Assembly (NCBI GenBank): GCA_900557455.1
Contig: USSM01000002.1
Span: 1 to 64,000, forward strand
DNA from: an uncultured Collinsella sp.
GTDB taxonomy: Bacteria > Actinomycetota > Coriobacteriia > Coriobacteriales > Coriobacteriaceae
Length of the DNA stretch: 64,000 nt
Direction: 5' to 3'
The first letter of the stretch is position 1; each line of letters opens with the position of its first letter. Positions 56,312-64,000 of this stretch are shown here, one piece after another. Under the pieces are notes generated by a model. That model ran no database searches, was not told the DNA's origin, and saw nothing but the letters and a program-made list of their open reading frames with translations. A program made the translations under genes and the position numbers.

Positions 56312-57685
56312 TTATCTCTGCACGTGCCGTAGCACCTCAACGGCGGCGCTTACCTCTATCGTGCGGCGCTCGAGACCGCGGCGGATGGCCTTGAGGCGAT
56401 TGCCTGCTGTTGCCCATGCGCTTTGTGAGAGGATTTCGACTGCCTCGTCGACGAACCCATCGAGATGCGACGCATCGAACCAATCGAGCGAGTCAGCAAA
56501 TGCTAGCTGAGTGGAAGGGTCCGGACCAAACGGTTTGGCGGCAAATCCAAACTCCCCGGCAACGAGCACGGCGGTTGGCACGTTGTACCACAGGCAATTG
56601 CCACTATCGAACAGCGGTGCAGGCCGCATTTCCAGCGTGTCGACATTGCGGATGATGCCGAAGTTTCGCCAGTGGCGGTCGCTGTTGGCCAGGAGGGCAT
56701 CGCAGACAATCATCTGCGACATGGATTTTCTTACCGTGGCTTCGTCAGCCCCGTGTCTGCCAAGAAAGCGACAGTATCGATCGTATGTTGAGTTTCCTCG
56801 CTGGCCACCGAGTGCGTCCCTGATATAAGCGGCCGGCACGTATTCCTCACGGCCATTAAGAAAGTCATCGCATAGGCATACGGGCCCGTCGAACATGCGC
56901 TCGACCGTATAGGGAACAAACTCACCTTTGGATAGCAGACGCCGATGTAGAGCTGTTGCAACCGCCTCGTTAAACGGTCGCTGATCGTCCATTCCGCATC
57001 CTTTAACCAGGATGCGAACGCCATTGCGGATCATCCAGGATTTGGGGAGCTCGCCCTCGGACGTATTGTCAGGATTTTTGAGTCCGATGCCCTCAAGCCA
57101 GCCTGAACGATGCTCGGGTGCCGACCGTTCAAAATTGTTTTCGAAGTAATTGAGGTGCTGCCAATTGAGCTCGTCGCAGTCGACCGGTCTTAGCCAATAG
57201 CAATCCGAAAGCGAAAAACCCAGGCAACGAACGGGTACTTCAATACCGCTGTCAATTCCCAGCTCGCGATAGCGCGAGATGAGTCCGGGGCGGACGTCGG
57301 GCACCGACCGGTGACTCCACCACGTGTTGAGTGCTCGTTTATTCACCGTTGGAGAAGAACTCGAGCACGTGCCAAACGGCATCCTTCGTGCATCGAGTAT
57401 GTCGGCAATTTCAAAGGAAAACTCGCGCGTTGGATCAAACGAGACATGCGCGACCTCGTGGTCGGCTGACATCAACGTGAACTTGCGCCCTACGTCAGCT
57501 GCGGGACGGCGCCCACGCTTACGGACCTTTTGATAACCAATCGCGGAATCGTACTGAACCATTTTCCGCCCACCGACGATATCGCACGCGAGCGTTCCTG
57601 ATGCAGCCAGTTGCGATATACGGGCCTTCGTAACGCCCAGCAGGCGCGCGGCGTCACCCATGGTTATATAGTTGGAAGTATTCAT
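56312..57685 (-). CDS. HTH-HipA-like kinase fusion
   Basis: 457 residues; ATG at 57685 after GAGGTG. The N-terminal 50 residues form a MerR/excisionase-type HTH (MGDAARLLGVTKARISQLAA). The C-terminal part carries HipA-like kinase motifs: VCDALLANSDRHWRNFGII near 335 (catalytic Asp and Asn) and PLFDSGNCLWY (metal Asp). HipA toxins phosphorylate tRNA synthetases; here the HTH is on the same chain rather than in a separate HipB. Substrate unknown. An AT-rich promoter precedes it, and 67-bp palindromes bracket the gene. Confidence 0.75.
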   Translation of the reverse strand: MNTSNYITMGDAARLLGVTKARISQLAASGTLACDIVGGRKMVQYDSAIGYQKVRKRGRRPAADVGRKFTLMSADHEVAHVSFDPTREFSFEIADILDARRMPFGTCSSSSPTVNKRALNTWWSHRSVPDVRPGLISRYRELGIDSGIEVPVRCLGFSLSDCYWLRPVDCDELNWQHLNYFENNFERSAPEHRSGWLEGIGLKNPDNTSEGELPKSWMIRNGVRILVKGCGMDDQRPFNEAVATALHRRLLSKGEFVPYTVERMFDGPVCLCDDFLNGREEYVPAAYIRDALGGQRGNSTYDRYCRFLGRHGADEATVRKSMSQMIVCDALLANSDRHWRNFGIIRNVDTLEMRPAPLFDSGNCLWYNVPTAVLVAGEFGFAAKPFGPDPSTQLAFADSLDWFDASHLDGFVDEAVEILSQSAWATAGNRLKAIRRGLERRTIEVSAAVEVLRHVQR

Positions 57686-57755
57686 CTGCTGCATCACCTC
57701 GTTAAGCATTCTAATCGTTAAATATAGCAAGCACAAACATCATAATACTTAACAA

Positions 57756-57822
57756 AGTCGCGGTGAAATAGGGACTGTTTAGCGGTTTTAAACGCTTAAA
57801 CAGTCCCTATTTCACCGCAACT
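57756..57822. repeat. 67-bp palindromic repeat, copy 5 (right of HipA gene)
   Basis: Same family in opposite orientation to copy 4, with loop GCGGTTTTAAACGCT. It lies between the HipA promoter and the mnmA stop codon. Confidence 0.92.
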
Positions 57823-57838
57823 TATGAAGGAGATGGGG

Positions 57839-58939
57839 CTACTTGATGGCTGTCGTAACGGTGCCGCCGCCCAGGACGATGTCGCCGCGATAGACTACAA
57901 CGGCCTGGCCGGGGGCGATGGCTCGTTGCGGCTCGTCAAAAGTTAGCAGCATTTGCCCGTCTTCGCCACGTGTAAGGGTTGCTGCCTGGTCCTTTTGACG
58001 GTAACGGTACTTGGCGCCCACGTGAATGCCGCCGGCATCGAGCTCTGCCTCCATGCGGTCGGCAGGGGCGCTCCAGATCCAGTCGTTGGCCGTGAGCGCT
58101 GTGACCGTCAGGTCCACGGCCTCGCCCAGGTGCACAATGTTGTTGGCGGCATCGACGCCCGTTACGTACACGGGATGCGCCATCGCGACGCCCAAGCCCT
58201 TGCGCTGGCCGATGGTATAGCGCAGCGCGCCGTTGTGACGCCCGACCACGCTGCCGTCGCGCCACACAATGTCGCCTGGCTCGGCGGCATGTCCGCAGCG
58301 GCGCTCGATATAGCCCGCGTAGTCGCCGTCCGCGATAAAGCAGATATCTTCGCTCTCGGCCTTCTTGGCGTTGATGAAGCCCTGCTCGGCGGCAATGCGG
58401 CGCACGTCGCGCTCTTTGTCCAGCCCGGCCAGCGGAAAGATCGTGCGTGCCAGGCGCTCTTGCGTGAGCGAATACAAAAAGTAACTCTGGTCCTTCTTGG
58501 GGTCCTCGCCGCGGTTCAGCTGCCAGGTGCCGTCGGCCGCTTGGCTCGTTTTGGCGTAGTGACCTGTGGCGATGTAGTCGCAGCCCATATTGAGTGCCGC
58601 ATCGAGCAGTGCCCCAAACTTAATATGGCGGTTGCAGATGATGCACGGGTTGGGCGTCAGTCCCTCCTGATAGGCAGTCACGAAGCGCTCGATAACGTTA
58701 CGGTCGAAGGTCTGCTGCAGGTCGAGCACATGGTGGGGTATCCCCAGGCGCTCGGCGACGGCCTTTGCATCGGCGATGTCGCGGTCGACCTTATTCATGC
58801 CCGTGACGGGATCGGGCGCGGGACAGGTGAGGCGCATGGTGGCGCCGACGCATTCGTAGCCCTGGCTTTTGAGCAGGTACGCAGTCACGCTGGAATCGAC
58901 GCCGCCGCTCATGGCGACGAGCACGCGCTTGTTGTGCAT
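57839..58939 (-). CDS. mnmA: tRNA-specific 2-thiouridylase MnmA
   Basis: 366 residues. PP-loop ATP site SGGVDSS near 11-17; catalytic Cys pair in NPCIICNRH near 99 and SEDICFI near 197; GQRKGLGVA later. It makes 2-thiouridine at the wobble base of tRNA-Glu, -Gln and -Lys, with sulfur from a cysteine desulfurase. ATG at 58939 after AAGGAGAA; the longer in-frame extension is not conserved-looking. cysK lies upstream on the same strand, separated by a terminator. Confidence 0.95.
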   Translation of the reverse strand: MHNKRVLVAMSGGVDSSVTAYLLKSQGYECVGATMRLTCPAPDPVTGMNKVDRDIADAKAVAERLGIPHHVLDLQQTFDRNVIERFVTAYQEGLTPNPCIICNRHIKFGALLDAALNMGCDYIATGHYAKTSQAADGTWQLNRGEDPKKDQSYFLYSLTQERLARTIFPLAGLDKERDVRRIAAEQGFINAKKAESEDICFIADGDYAGYIERRCGHAAEPGDIVWRDGSVVGRHNGALRYTIGQRKGLGVAMAHPVYVTGVDAANNIVHLGEAVDLTVTALTANDWIWSAPADRMEAELDAGGIHVGAKYRYRQKDQAATLTRGEDGQMLLTFDEPQRAIAPGQAVVVYRGDIVLGGGTVTTAIK

Positions 58940-58968
58940 GGGGAGGTTCTCCTTGGTGGCATGTGGCC

Positions 58969-59007
58969 AAAAAAGAAAAGCGGCGCGGGAGGCTGGTTCC
59001 GCGCCGC
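58969..59007 (-). terminator. Terminator of cysK
   Basis: Read on the minus strand, GCGGCGCGG pairs with CCGCGCCGC across a ten-base loop and is followed by TTTTCTTTTTT. It separates cysK from mnmA. Confidence 0.88.
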
Positions 59008-59118
59008 AGACATTGTAACAAGTTCGGACGTCTCGTGGGACACCCTGATGGGATGGGCTCAGACTGCCGGGAGAGAGGAGACCGGTTCGCCCTGGGCTCA
59101 ACCTATGGGCGACGGGCC

Positions 59119-60057
59119 CTAGTCCTGGAAGAGCGCCGTGGACAGGTAGCGCTCGCCGGTGTCGGCGAGCAGCGCCACGATGGTCTTGCCCTCGTTCTCG
59201 GGGCGCTTGGCCAGCTGCAGCGCAGCCCACACGGCGGCGCCGGACGAAATGCCCACGAGCACGCCCTCCTTGTGGCCCACGGCGCGGCCGGTGGAAAAGG
59301 CGTCGTCGTTCTCGACGGGGATGATCTCGTCGTAGACCTGGGTGTCGAGGACGTCGGGCACAAAGCCGGCGCCGATACCCTGGATCTTGTGCGGGCCGGC
59401 CTGGCCCTTGGAGAGCACCGGGGAGGTGGCGGGCTCGACGGCGACGACCTGAATCTCGGGGTTCTGCTCCTTGAGGAACTCGCCCACGCCGGTCACGGTG
59501 CCGCCGGTGCCAACGCCAGCGACGAAGATATCGACCTCGCCGTCGGTGTCATCCCAGATCTCGGGGCCGGTCGTGGCCTTGTGGATGGCGGGGTTGGCGG
59601 GGTTCACAAACTGGCCGGCGATAATGCTGTTGGGCGTCTCCTTCTGCAGCTCCTCGGCCTTGGCGATGGCACCCTTCATGCCCTTGGAGCCGTCGGTGAG
59701 CACGAGCTGTGCGCCGTATGCCTGCATAAGTTTGCGGCGCTCGACGGACATGGTCTCGGGCATGGTGATGATCACCTTGTAGCCGCGAGCCGCCGCCACT
59801 GAGGCGATGCCGACGCCGGTGTTGCCGCTCGTGGGCTCGATGATGGTGTAGTCGCCGCCGCGCACGAGCTTGCCGGCCTTCTCGGCCTCGTCGATCATGT
59901 TCTTGGCGACGCGGTCTTTGACGGAGCCGGCGGGGTTGAAGTATTCCAGCTTGACGAGTACGCGGGCCTTGAGGTCCTCATCGGCCTCAAAGTGAGTGAG
60001 CTCCAGAAGCGGGGTGTGGCCGATAAGCTGATCGATGGACGTGTAAACATTGCTCAT
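59119..60057 (-). CDS. cysK: Cysteine synthase A
   Basis: 312 residues, normal for O-acetylserine sulfhydrylase. PLP lysine is Lys47 in [19 protein letters not shown] binds the substrate and [10 protein letters not shown] the PLP phosphate. It makes cysteine from O-acetylserine and sulfide. GGAGG precedes the ATG. The divergent Rrf2 gene with a shared 250-bp AT-rich region suggests control by that regulator. Confidence 0.96.
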   Translation of the reverse strand: MSNVYTSIDQLIGHTPLLELTHFEADEDLKARVLVKLEYFNPAGSVKDRVAKNMIDEAEKAGKLVRGGDYTIIEPTSGNTGVGIASVAAARGYKVIITMPETMSVERRKLMQAYGAQLVLTDGSKGMKGAIAKAEELQKETPNSIIAGQFVNPANPAIHKATTGPEIWDDTDGEVDIFVAGVGTGGTVTGVGEFLKEQNPEIQVVAVEPATSPVLSKGQAGPHKIQGIGAGFVPDVLDTQVYDEIIPVENDDAFSTGRAVGHKEGVLVGISSGAAVWAALQLAKRPENEGKTIVALLADTGERYLSTALFQD

Positions 60058-60310
60058 GGTGAACCTCCAAAGTGTTCAAATGACTGGATACCGTGTGGTT
60101 TTACGGTGTGTGTAACAGCGAAACCCACAAACCTTATAGGTTGTTCGTTTTGCTGTTGGCAAGCATAGTAGACAGTAAAGCCTAGTAACGCAATAGGAAA
60201 TAGAAGATTATTACGAGTCGATTAACCAGCTTGACGGGAATAGGTATTTTCAAAACCAATTTTTCGGCTAGAATTTCTACGAATTAAAAGACCGAAAGGT
60301 AGCAATATAT
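60058..60310. promoter_or_regulatory. Divergent cysK / Rrf2 promoter region
   Basis: An AT-rich 253-bp region between divergent genes. It probably holds the promoters of both and an Rrf2 operator. AATAGGTATTTTCAAAACC near 60239 is a possible site but is not a clear palindrome. Confidence 0.4.
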
Positions 60311-60739
60311 ATGTTGGTTTCCACAAAGGGCAGATATGCCCTGCGCGTTATGGTCGACCTGGCCGAGCACCAGGCGGCTGGCCGCATTCCCCTCAAAGAG
60401 ATCGCCGCGCGCCAGGGGATTTCGGAGAAATATCTGGAGAACATTTTGGCCACGCTCGTGCGTGCCAATATGCTCTCGGGCATGCGCGGCAAGGGCGGTG
60501 GTTACGTGCTCACGCGCCCGCCCGAGCAGTACACGGTGGGTGAGATCTTGCGCCTGACCGAGGGCAGCCTGGCGCCGGTCGCATGCCTGGACGGCGACTG
60601 CAAGGGCTGTTCGCGTTCGGATGAGTGTCCCACGCTCGACGTGTGGAAGAACCTGGACAAGCTCATCAACGACTACCTCGACGGCGTGACGCTCGATGCG
60701 CTCGTCGCCCCCAACGAGGGCTACGACTACGTCATCTAG
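60311..60739 (+). CDS. Rrf2-family transcriptional regulator
   Basis: 142 residues. The winged HTH begins MLVSTKGRYALRVMVDLAEH, with IAARQGISEKYLENIL as recognition helix. A Cys-rich loop near 92-106 (CLDGDCKGCSRSDECPT) has four Cys, as in Fe-S-binding IscR/NsrR/RsrR types; CymR proteins lack them. Position opposite cysK suggests control of cysteine synthesis or Fe-S supply. ATG after an AAAGG box. Confidence 0.88.
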   Translation: MLVSTKGRYALRVMVDLAEHQAAGRIPLKEIAARQGISEKYLENILATLVRANMLSGMRGKGGGYVLTRPPEQYTVGEILRLTEGSLAPVACLDGDCKGCSRSDECPTLDVWKNLDKLINDYLDGVTLDALVAPNEGYDYVI

Positions 60740-60808
60740 TCCCACCTGCCATTTGGGGACGGGGTAGAAATGGTAGATTTTCTTGCCCTCTGAGGCTTGA
60801 CAAATGAC

Positions 60809-60845
60809 AAGGCCGCCCATCGTTGCGATGGACGGCCTTCTTTTG
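60809..60845. terminator. Bidirectional terminator
   Basis: AAGGCCGCCCATCG pairs with CGATGGACGGCCTT (one mismatch), with CTTTT on one side and TTGTCATTTG on the other. It lies between converging genes. Confidence 0.82.
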
Positions 60846-60875
60846 GCGTGTTGCGGCGGTCCGTATCCGGTCGCT

Positions 60876-61241
60876 TTAGTTCCTGGCGATGCTGTCGAGA
60901 ATGCTGCGCATGATGGATACCAGGATGCTGCCCATAAAGGCTGATCCAAAGCCGGCAATGGAGATGCCCGCGCCCAGCAGATTGACCGACAGGTAGCTGG
61001 CCAGCTCGAGCATAAAGCTGTTGACTACGAGCTGAAAAATACCAAGCGTGATAATAGTGAGCGGCAGCGAGATGACCGTCAGGAACGGCTTGACGAGCGA
61101 GTCGACGATGTTGAGGAACAGTCCCACGAAGGCAAAGCAGACCCAGGCGTCGGCCATGCCGAAGGGCTGAATGCCGGGGACGAGAAACGTTGCTATCGCG
61201 ATGGCGATTGAGGTCAAAAGCCAGTTGAGCAAAAAGCGCAT
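60876..61241 (-). CDS. YvlD-family (mycobacterial 4TM type) membrane protein
   Basis: 121 residues with four hydrophobic helices. The pattern FVGLFLNIVDSLVKPFLTVISLP and ITLGIFQLVVNSFMLEL is typical of the YvlD/4-TM phage-holin-superfamily proteins. The role is unknown; in Bacillus the yvlABCD genes respond to envelope stress. ATG at 61241. The 323-bp gap upstream (61242-61564) holds no gene I can support. Confidence 0.85.
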   Translation of the reverse strand: MRFLLNWLLTSIAIAIATFLVPGIQPFGMADAWVCFAFVGLFLNIVDSLVKPFLTVISLPLTIITLGIFQLVVNSFMLELASYLSVNLLGAGISIAGFGSAFMGSILVSIMRSILDSIARN

Positions 61242-61564
61242 GGTGGGAATCCTTTCTTGCGCATGGCGTGGTGAGGGGGCGTGAGGGGCACATACCTTTG
61301 CAACTCGGATAGATGCGCGGGCTCGGCCCTGTTCGGCCGCCCATTGTCTCAGATATTCGTGGAGCTTGCGTGCGCATTCGGTTTCAAAACGGCGTTCGTC
61401 CTAAAAAACGTGCCGCTGGCAGAGAGTCTTGTCGCTTTAGTTTGGTGGTGTGCTAAACTGCTACGGGCAAAAGCCACAGGCGTTGCCCTATTGCATATTA
61501 CGGGTGAACGATGCCCGATGTCAGTATCAACTTCGATGCCTTTTGGCGGGTTTGGCGGTGATCG

Positions 61565-61864
61565 ATGAATATCGAGAACATGTTTGACAAGCCTGATGTC
61601 AAGCAGCTGGTCCACGCATTTAGCCTTTTGGACGACGAGAAAGATATCCAAGCGTTTTTGACCGATATCTGCACGCCGCGTGAGATTTGCGATCTATCGC
61701 AGCGTCTGCAAGTCGCGTGTTACCTGGACGAGGGCGAGCCCTATGTCGAGGTTCAGGCGCGTACCGGCGCTTCGTCCACCACGGTGAGCCGTGTATCCAA
61801 GGCGCTCAACGGCGAGTACGGTGGCTACCGCAAGATCCTCATTAAACTGGAGGATGGCGAGTAG
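61565..61864 (+). CDS. YerC/YecD family TrpR-related protein
   Basis: 99 residues, matching the TrpR-like YerC/YecD family: LVHAFSLLDDEKDIQAFLTD, then DLSQRLQVACYL and the recognition helix TGASSTTVSRVSKAL. It is a probable DNA-binding regulator; targets unknown. No regulatory partner is evident. A terminator follows. Confidence 0.88.
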   Translation: MNIENMFDKPDVKQLVHAFSLLDDEKDIQAFLTDICTPREICDLSQRLQVACYLDEGEPYVEVQARTGASSTTVSRVSKALNGEYGGYRKILIKLEDGE

Positions 61865-61891
61865 GCCAGCGACAACATTGAATTACGAAGA

Positions 61892-61916
61892 GCCGTCCCT
61901 CCGGGGGCGGTTTTTT
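61892..61916 (+). terminator. Terminator after YerC gene
   Basis: GCCGTCCC / GGGGGCGG stem with a short loop, followed by TTTTTT, which abuts the large palindrome. Confidence 0.7.
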
Positions 61917-61999
61917 GATCCCTTGGGGACGGAGGAAAACGGATCACCGGGTTAAACTGACCTTCTCGGTGATCCGTTTTCCTCCGTCCCCAAGGGATC
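61917..61999. repeat. Perfect 30-bp inverted repeat (83 bp in all)
   Basis: GATCCCTTGGGGACGGAGGA... at 61917-61946 is the reverse complement of 61970-61999, enclosing a 23-base centre that itself pairs in part (ACCG...CGGT). One arm matches the direct repeats at 49052 and 49450. Confidence 0.92.
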
Positions 62000-62084
62000 A
62001 AATCTGTTGGCGTGGGGCAAATCTGTCCGCGTGGGCGGGTAGGATGGATACATTGATTATTGCGAACAGTTTGAGCGGAGGACC

Positions 62085-64000
62085 ATGCCTGTTCGAATCT
62101 ATACCACCAATGCCGGCACGGATTTGAGCGATGCCGAGTCGTCGTTGCTTGCCGACCTTATTGCCCGCCACGGGCGTGCCGTGTTGCTGGCACCTACGTT
62201 TGCCGAGCTCGACCTGTGCCGTCATGATGCGGCGGAAGCCGGCGTTTCACTGGGTATCGACTACAAGACGCCTACATCGTGGCTTCGCTCGCTTTGGGAG
62301 CTTTTGGGCGACGGGCGCGGTTTCGTCGACAACCTGCAGCGCCAGATGCTGTTCTCGGACATGGTCACGCGTCTCGACGATGCCGACCTGCAGCCACTTT
62401 CGCGCAGCCAGGGCACGGTGCGCATGCTCGCGCGCATGGCCCGCGACGTGCTGCCGGGTGTGGCGGGGACGGGTGCCGAGCGATGCCGTGGCAACAATTG
62501 CCAGCCTGAGCCAAAAAGCGATGCCGAGGCTCGCGTGTTCGAGCTTTTGCGCGCCTACGCGGGCGGTTTGGATCGTCGAGATATGGTCGAGCCCTGCGAG
62601 GCGGCCGACATTATGGCCGGTGCCCTGGCCGATAACCTGCCGGCGTGCACCCGCGCCGTATGCGTGCGCGGTATCACGTCGTTTACGCACGGCCTGCTCG
62701 AGCTGCTGTCTGCCGTGGCGAACAATGGGGGAGAGGTCGTCGTGCTGCTTGCCCGCGAGCAGGCGGCGATGCGCGAGGAGCTTGCCGCGGCATTTGATGC
62801 CCGCGGTGTGCTGTTTGAGATTGCGCCGCTGGGGGAGGACGCCGTCGCGTCTGATGTCGCTTGCGGGACTGCCGCTCAGCCTATCTTTATTGAGGTCGCC
62901 GGTCCCCATGCCCGTGCTCATGTCTATGCGGACGCCGTCGATAAGTTGGTGAAAGCGCACAAGGAGTCCAAGGCCGATAAAGCTACTGCAATGCCCACCG
63001 ACCCCGTGCGCGTGCTCGTCGTTTCTGCCCGGGCACCCCAGCTGTTCGGTGAGCTCGCCTCTCGTCTGGCGGCTCGCCATATCGCTGCCGAGACAACTGA
63101 GTTCACGGCGTTTTCCCAATCCATTGCGGGCAGGCAGTTTGCGGCGCTTGCCGGCCTGATCGAGCGCATGAAGACCGCCGATGAGGGCACGGCGTCAAAG
63201 ACCGAGTGGTGGCCCGCGCCGGAGCTTACCGACTGGATCTACAGTCCGCTTTCGGGCGCTGATGCCGTCAATGCCCGTGCCTTCGATAAGAATATGCGTC
63301 TCTCGCGTAGCAAGACTACCGCGAGCGTTAAGAGCCTGCTGCAGAGTGTCCAAGGCCAGGTGAGGGGCGCGCGCAAGGCGGCGAGCGACGACAACTGGTT
63401 TAAGAACGTACCGTGTGTGGTTTCGGACGTGTTCCAGGCGCTGTGGCGTGACAAGCCCGTGACGGCGCTCAAGGCCATGCTTGCCGTTGCCGAGGCGTTG
63501 CCCGATCGCGCCCTTGGAGGCCTTGACGGTCAGGCTCGTCGCCAGGCGGAGGTGGCCTTGCTGCGCCACGCCATCGACATCCTTATGAATGGCGCCCGCG
63601 TGCTCGACGTGTCGCAGGCCGCGACCGTGCCCGTGCTCGATGGCATTCGCACCAAGGTGGACAAACGTAGCACCGCCTACGATTACGAGACCTACGAGGT
63701 TGACCGTGCGCCACGTGCTCAGGTTCGTTTTGCTTCGCTTGCCGATGCGGCAGCTCTGCGCCCCGGCAGCTACGATGCCGTACTGTTTGCCGATGTCGAT
63801 CTGGACAGCTATCCGCTCTCGCACGAGGAGGGGCCGCTGGCCACGCTGACGGCGAGCCTTGGTCGCGAGGGCGTGACGCTTGAGCCCGCGGCCTTGCTGC
63901 GCGCGCGCTTTGGCCACGCGATGCAGGCGTCACGCGGCCCGGTTACGCTCGCCCGTGTGACCCACGATCGCCAGGCGCGCGAGTGCTATCCGGCTGCCGT
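62085..64000 (+). CDS. AddB-like PD-(D/E)XK nuclease-family protein, 5' part
   Basis: An open frame of 638 codons running off the window. GCGGAGG precedes the ATG. The layout fits the inactivated helicase-like subunit of AddAB-type recombination nucleases (AddB): an N-terminal VLLAPTFAELD, later VRVLVVSARAPQLFGELASR, RQAEVALLRHAIDIL and SYDAVLFADVDLDSYP. No Walker A is visible in the part seen, and the C-terminal nuclease with its Fe-S Cys would lie beyond the window. Role: double-strand break repair with AddA (inference from family). Confidence 0.6.
   Translation, partial: MPVRIYTTNAGTDLSDAESSLLADLIARHGRAVLLAPTFAELDLCRHDAAEAGVSLGIDYKTPTSWLRSLWELLGDGRGFVDNLQRQMLFSDMVTRLDDADLQPLSRSQGTVRMLARMARDVLPGVAGTGAERCRGNNCQPEPKSDAEARVFELLRAYAGGLDRRDMVEPCEAADIMAGALADNLPACTRAVCVRGITSFTHGLLELLSAVANNGGEVVVLLAREQAAMREELAAAFDARGVLFEIAPLGEDAVASDVACGTAAQPIFIEVAGPHARAHVYADAVDKLVKAHKESKADKATAMPTDPVRVLVVSARAPQLFGELASRLAARHIAAETTEFTAFSQSIAGRQFAALAGLIERMKTADEGTASKTEWWPAPELTDWIYSPLSGADAVNARAFDKNMRLSRSKTTASVKSLLQSVQGQVRGARKAASDDNWFKNVPCVVSDVFQALWRDKPVTALKAMLAVAEALPDRALGGLDGQARRQAEVALLRHAIDILMNGARVLDVSQAATVPVLDGIRTKVDKRSTAYDYETYEVDRAPRAQVRFASLADAAALRPGSYDAVLFADVDLDSYPLSHEEGPLATLTASLGREGVTLEPAALLRARFGHAMQASRGPVTLARVTHDRQARECYPAA

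Overview
The window looks like chromosomal DNA of a high-GC anaerobic actinobacterium of the class Coriobacteriia, most like Collinsella. This rests on the composition and on the gene set (rubredoxin, two-subunit glutamate synthase, lactaldehyde reductase, YgiQ-type radical SAM protein, Rrf2 regulator beside cysK). The genus is an inference from family resemblance; no 16S gene is present.

Layout. 1-10.6 kb: the end of tRNA-Glu, a TPR protein overlapping smpB, a flavin reductase and a 47-aa rubredoxin, mntH, then gltB-gltD. 10.9-19.3 kb: a hypothetical gene, an AbiEi/DUF559-like gene set between two hairpin arrays, an amidohydrolase, a zinc-ribbon membrane protein and the csoR-copZ-copA copper set. 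19.3-45.2 kb: a large accessory block. It encodes three Ser/Thr kinases, a PP2C phosphatase, two FHA proteins, a ClpB-like AAA+ ATPase, an NrdG-like radical SAM protein, several zinc-ribbon or membrane proteins, and large proteins I do not recognise. 45.9-64 kb: mostly housekeeping genes (DEAD-box helicase, CPBP protease, YgiQ, fucO, M42 peptidase, mnmA, cysK with an Rrf2 regulator, YvlD, YerC, start of an AddB-like gene), plus a RelB-like antitoxin and a HTH-HipA-like gene.

The 19-45 kb block is the best candidate for an undescribed system. Genes from 25.5 to 38.8 kb all run on the + strand, several overlapping or only a few bases apart, and look like one long operon. Short genes on both sides face outward. 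The palindrome TGTTGCGCAACA (or a one-base variant) occurs seven times, only in intergenic promoter regions of this block, so the genes are probably one regulon. The 1176-aa kinase carries twelve ETVTV-type repeats, which suit phosphothreonine docking by the FHA proteins. Kinase, phosphatase, FHA and AAA+ together recall the threonine-phosphorylation module of type VI secretion, but no secretion structural gene is present.

The window is also rich in intergenic repeats. Five arrays of a 57-bp hairpin have an 80-bp period (21 units). A 67-bp palindrome occurs five times, including an inverted pair bracketing the HipA-like gene. A 30-bp element occurs as direct repeats around the RelB-like gene and as a perfect inverted pair at 61.9 kb. 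Small GTCCCC/GGGGAC hairpins are scattered throughout. Several accessory genes sit exactly between two copies of one repeat family.
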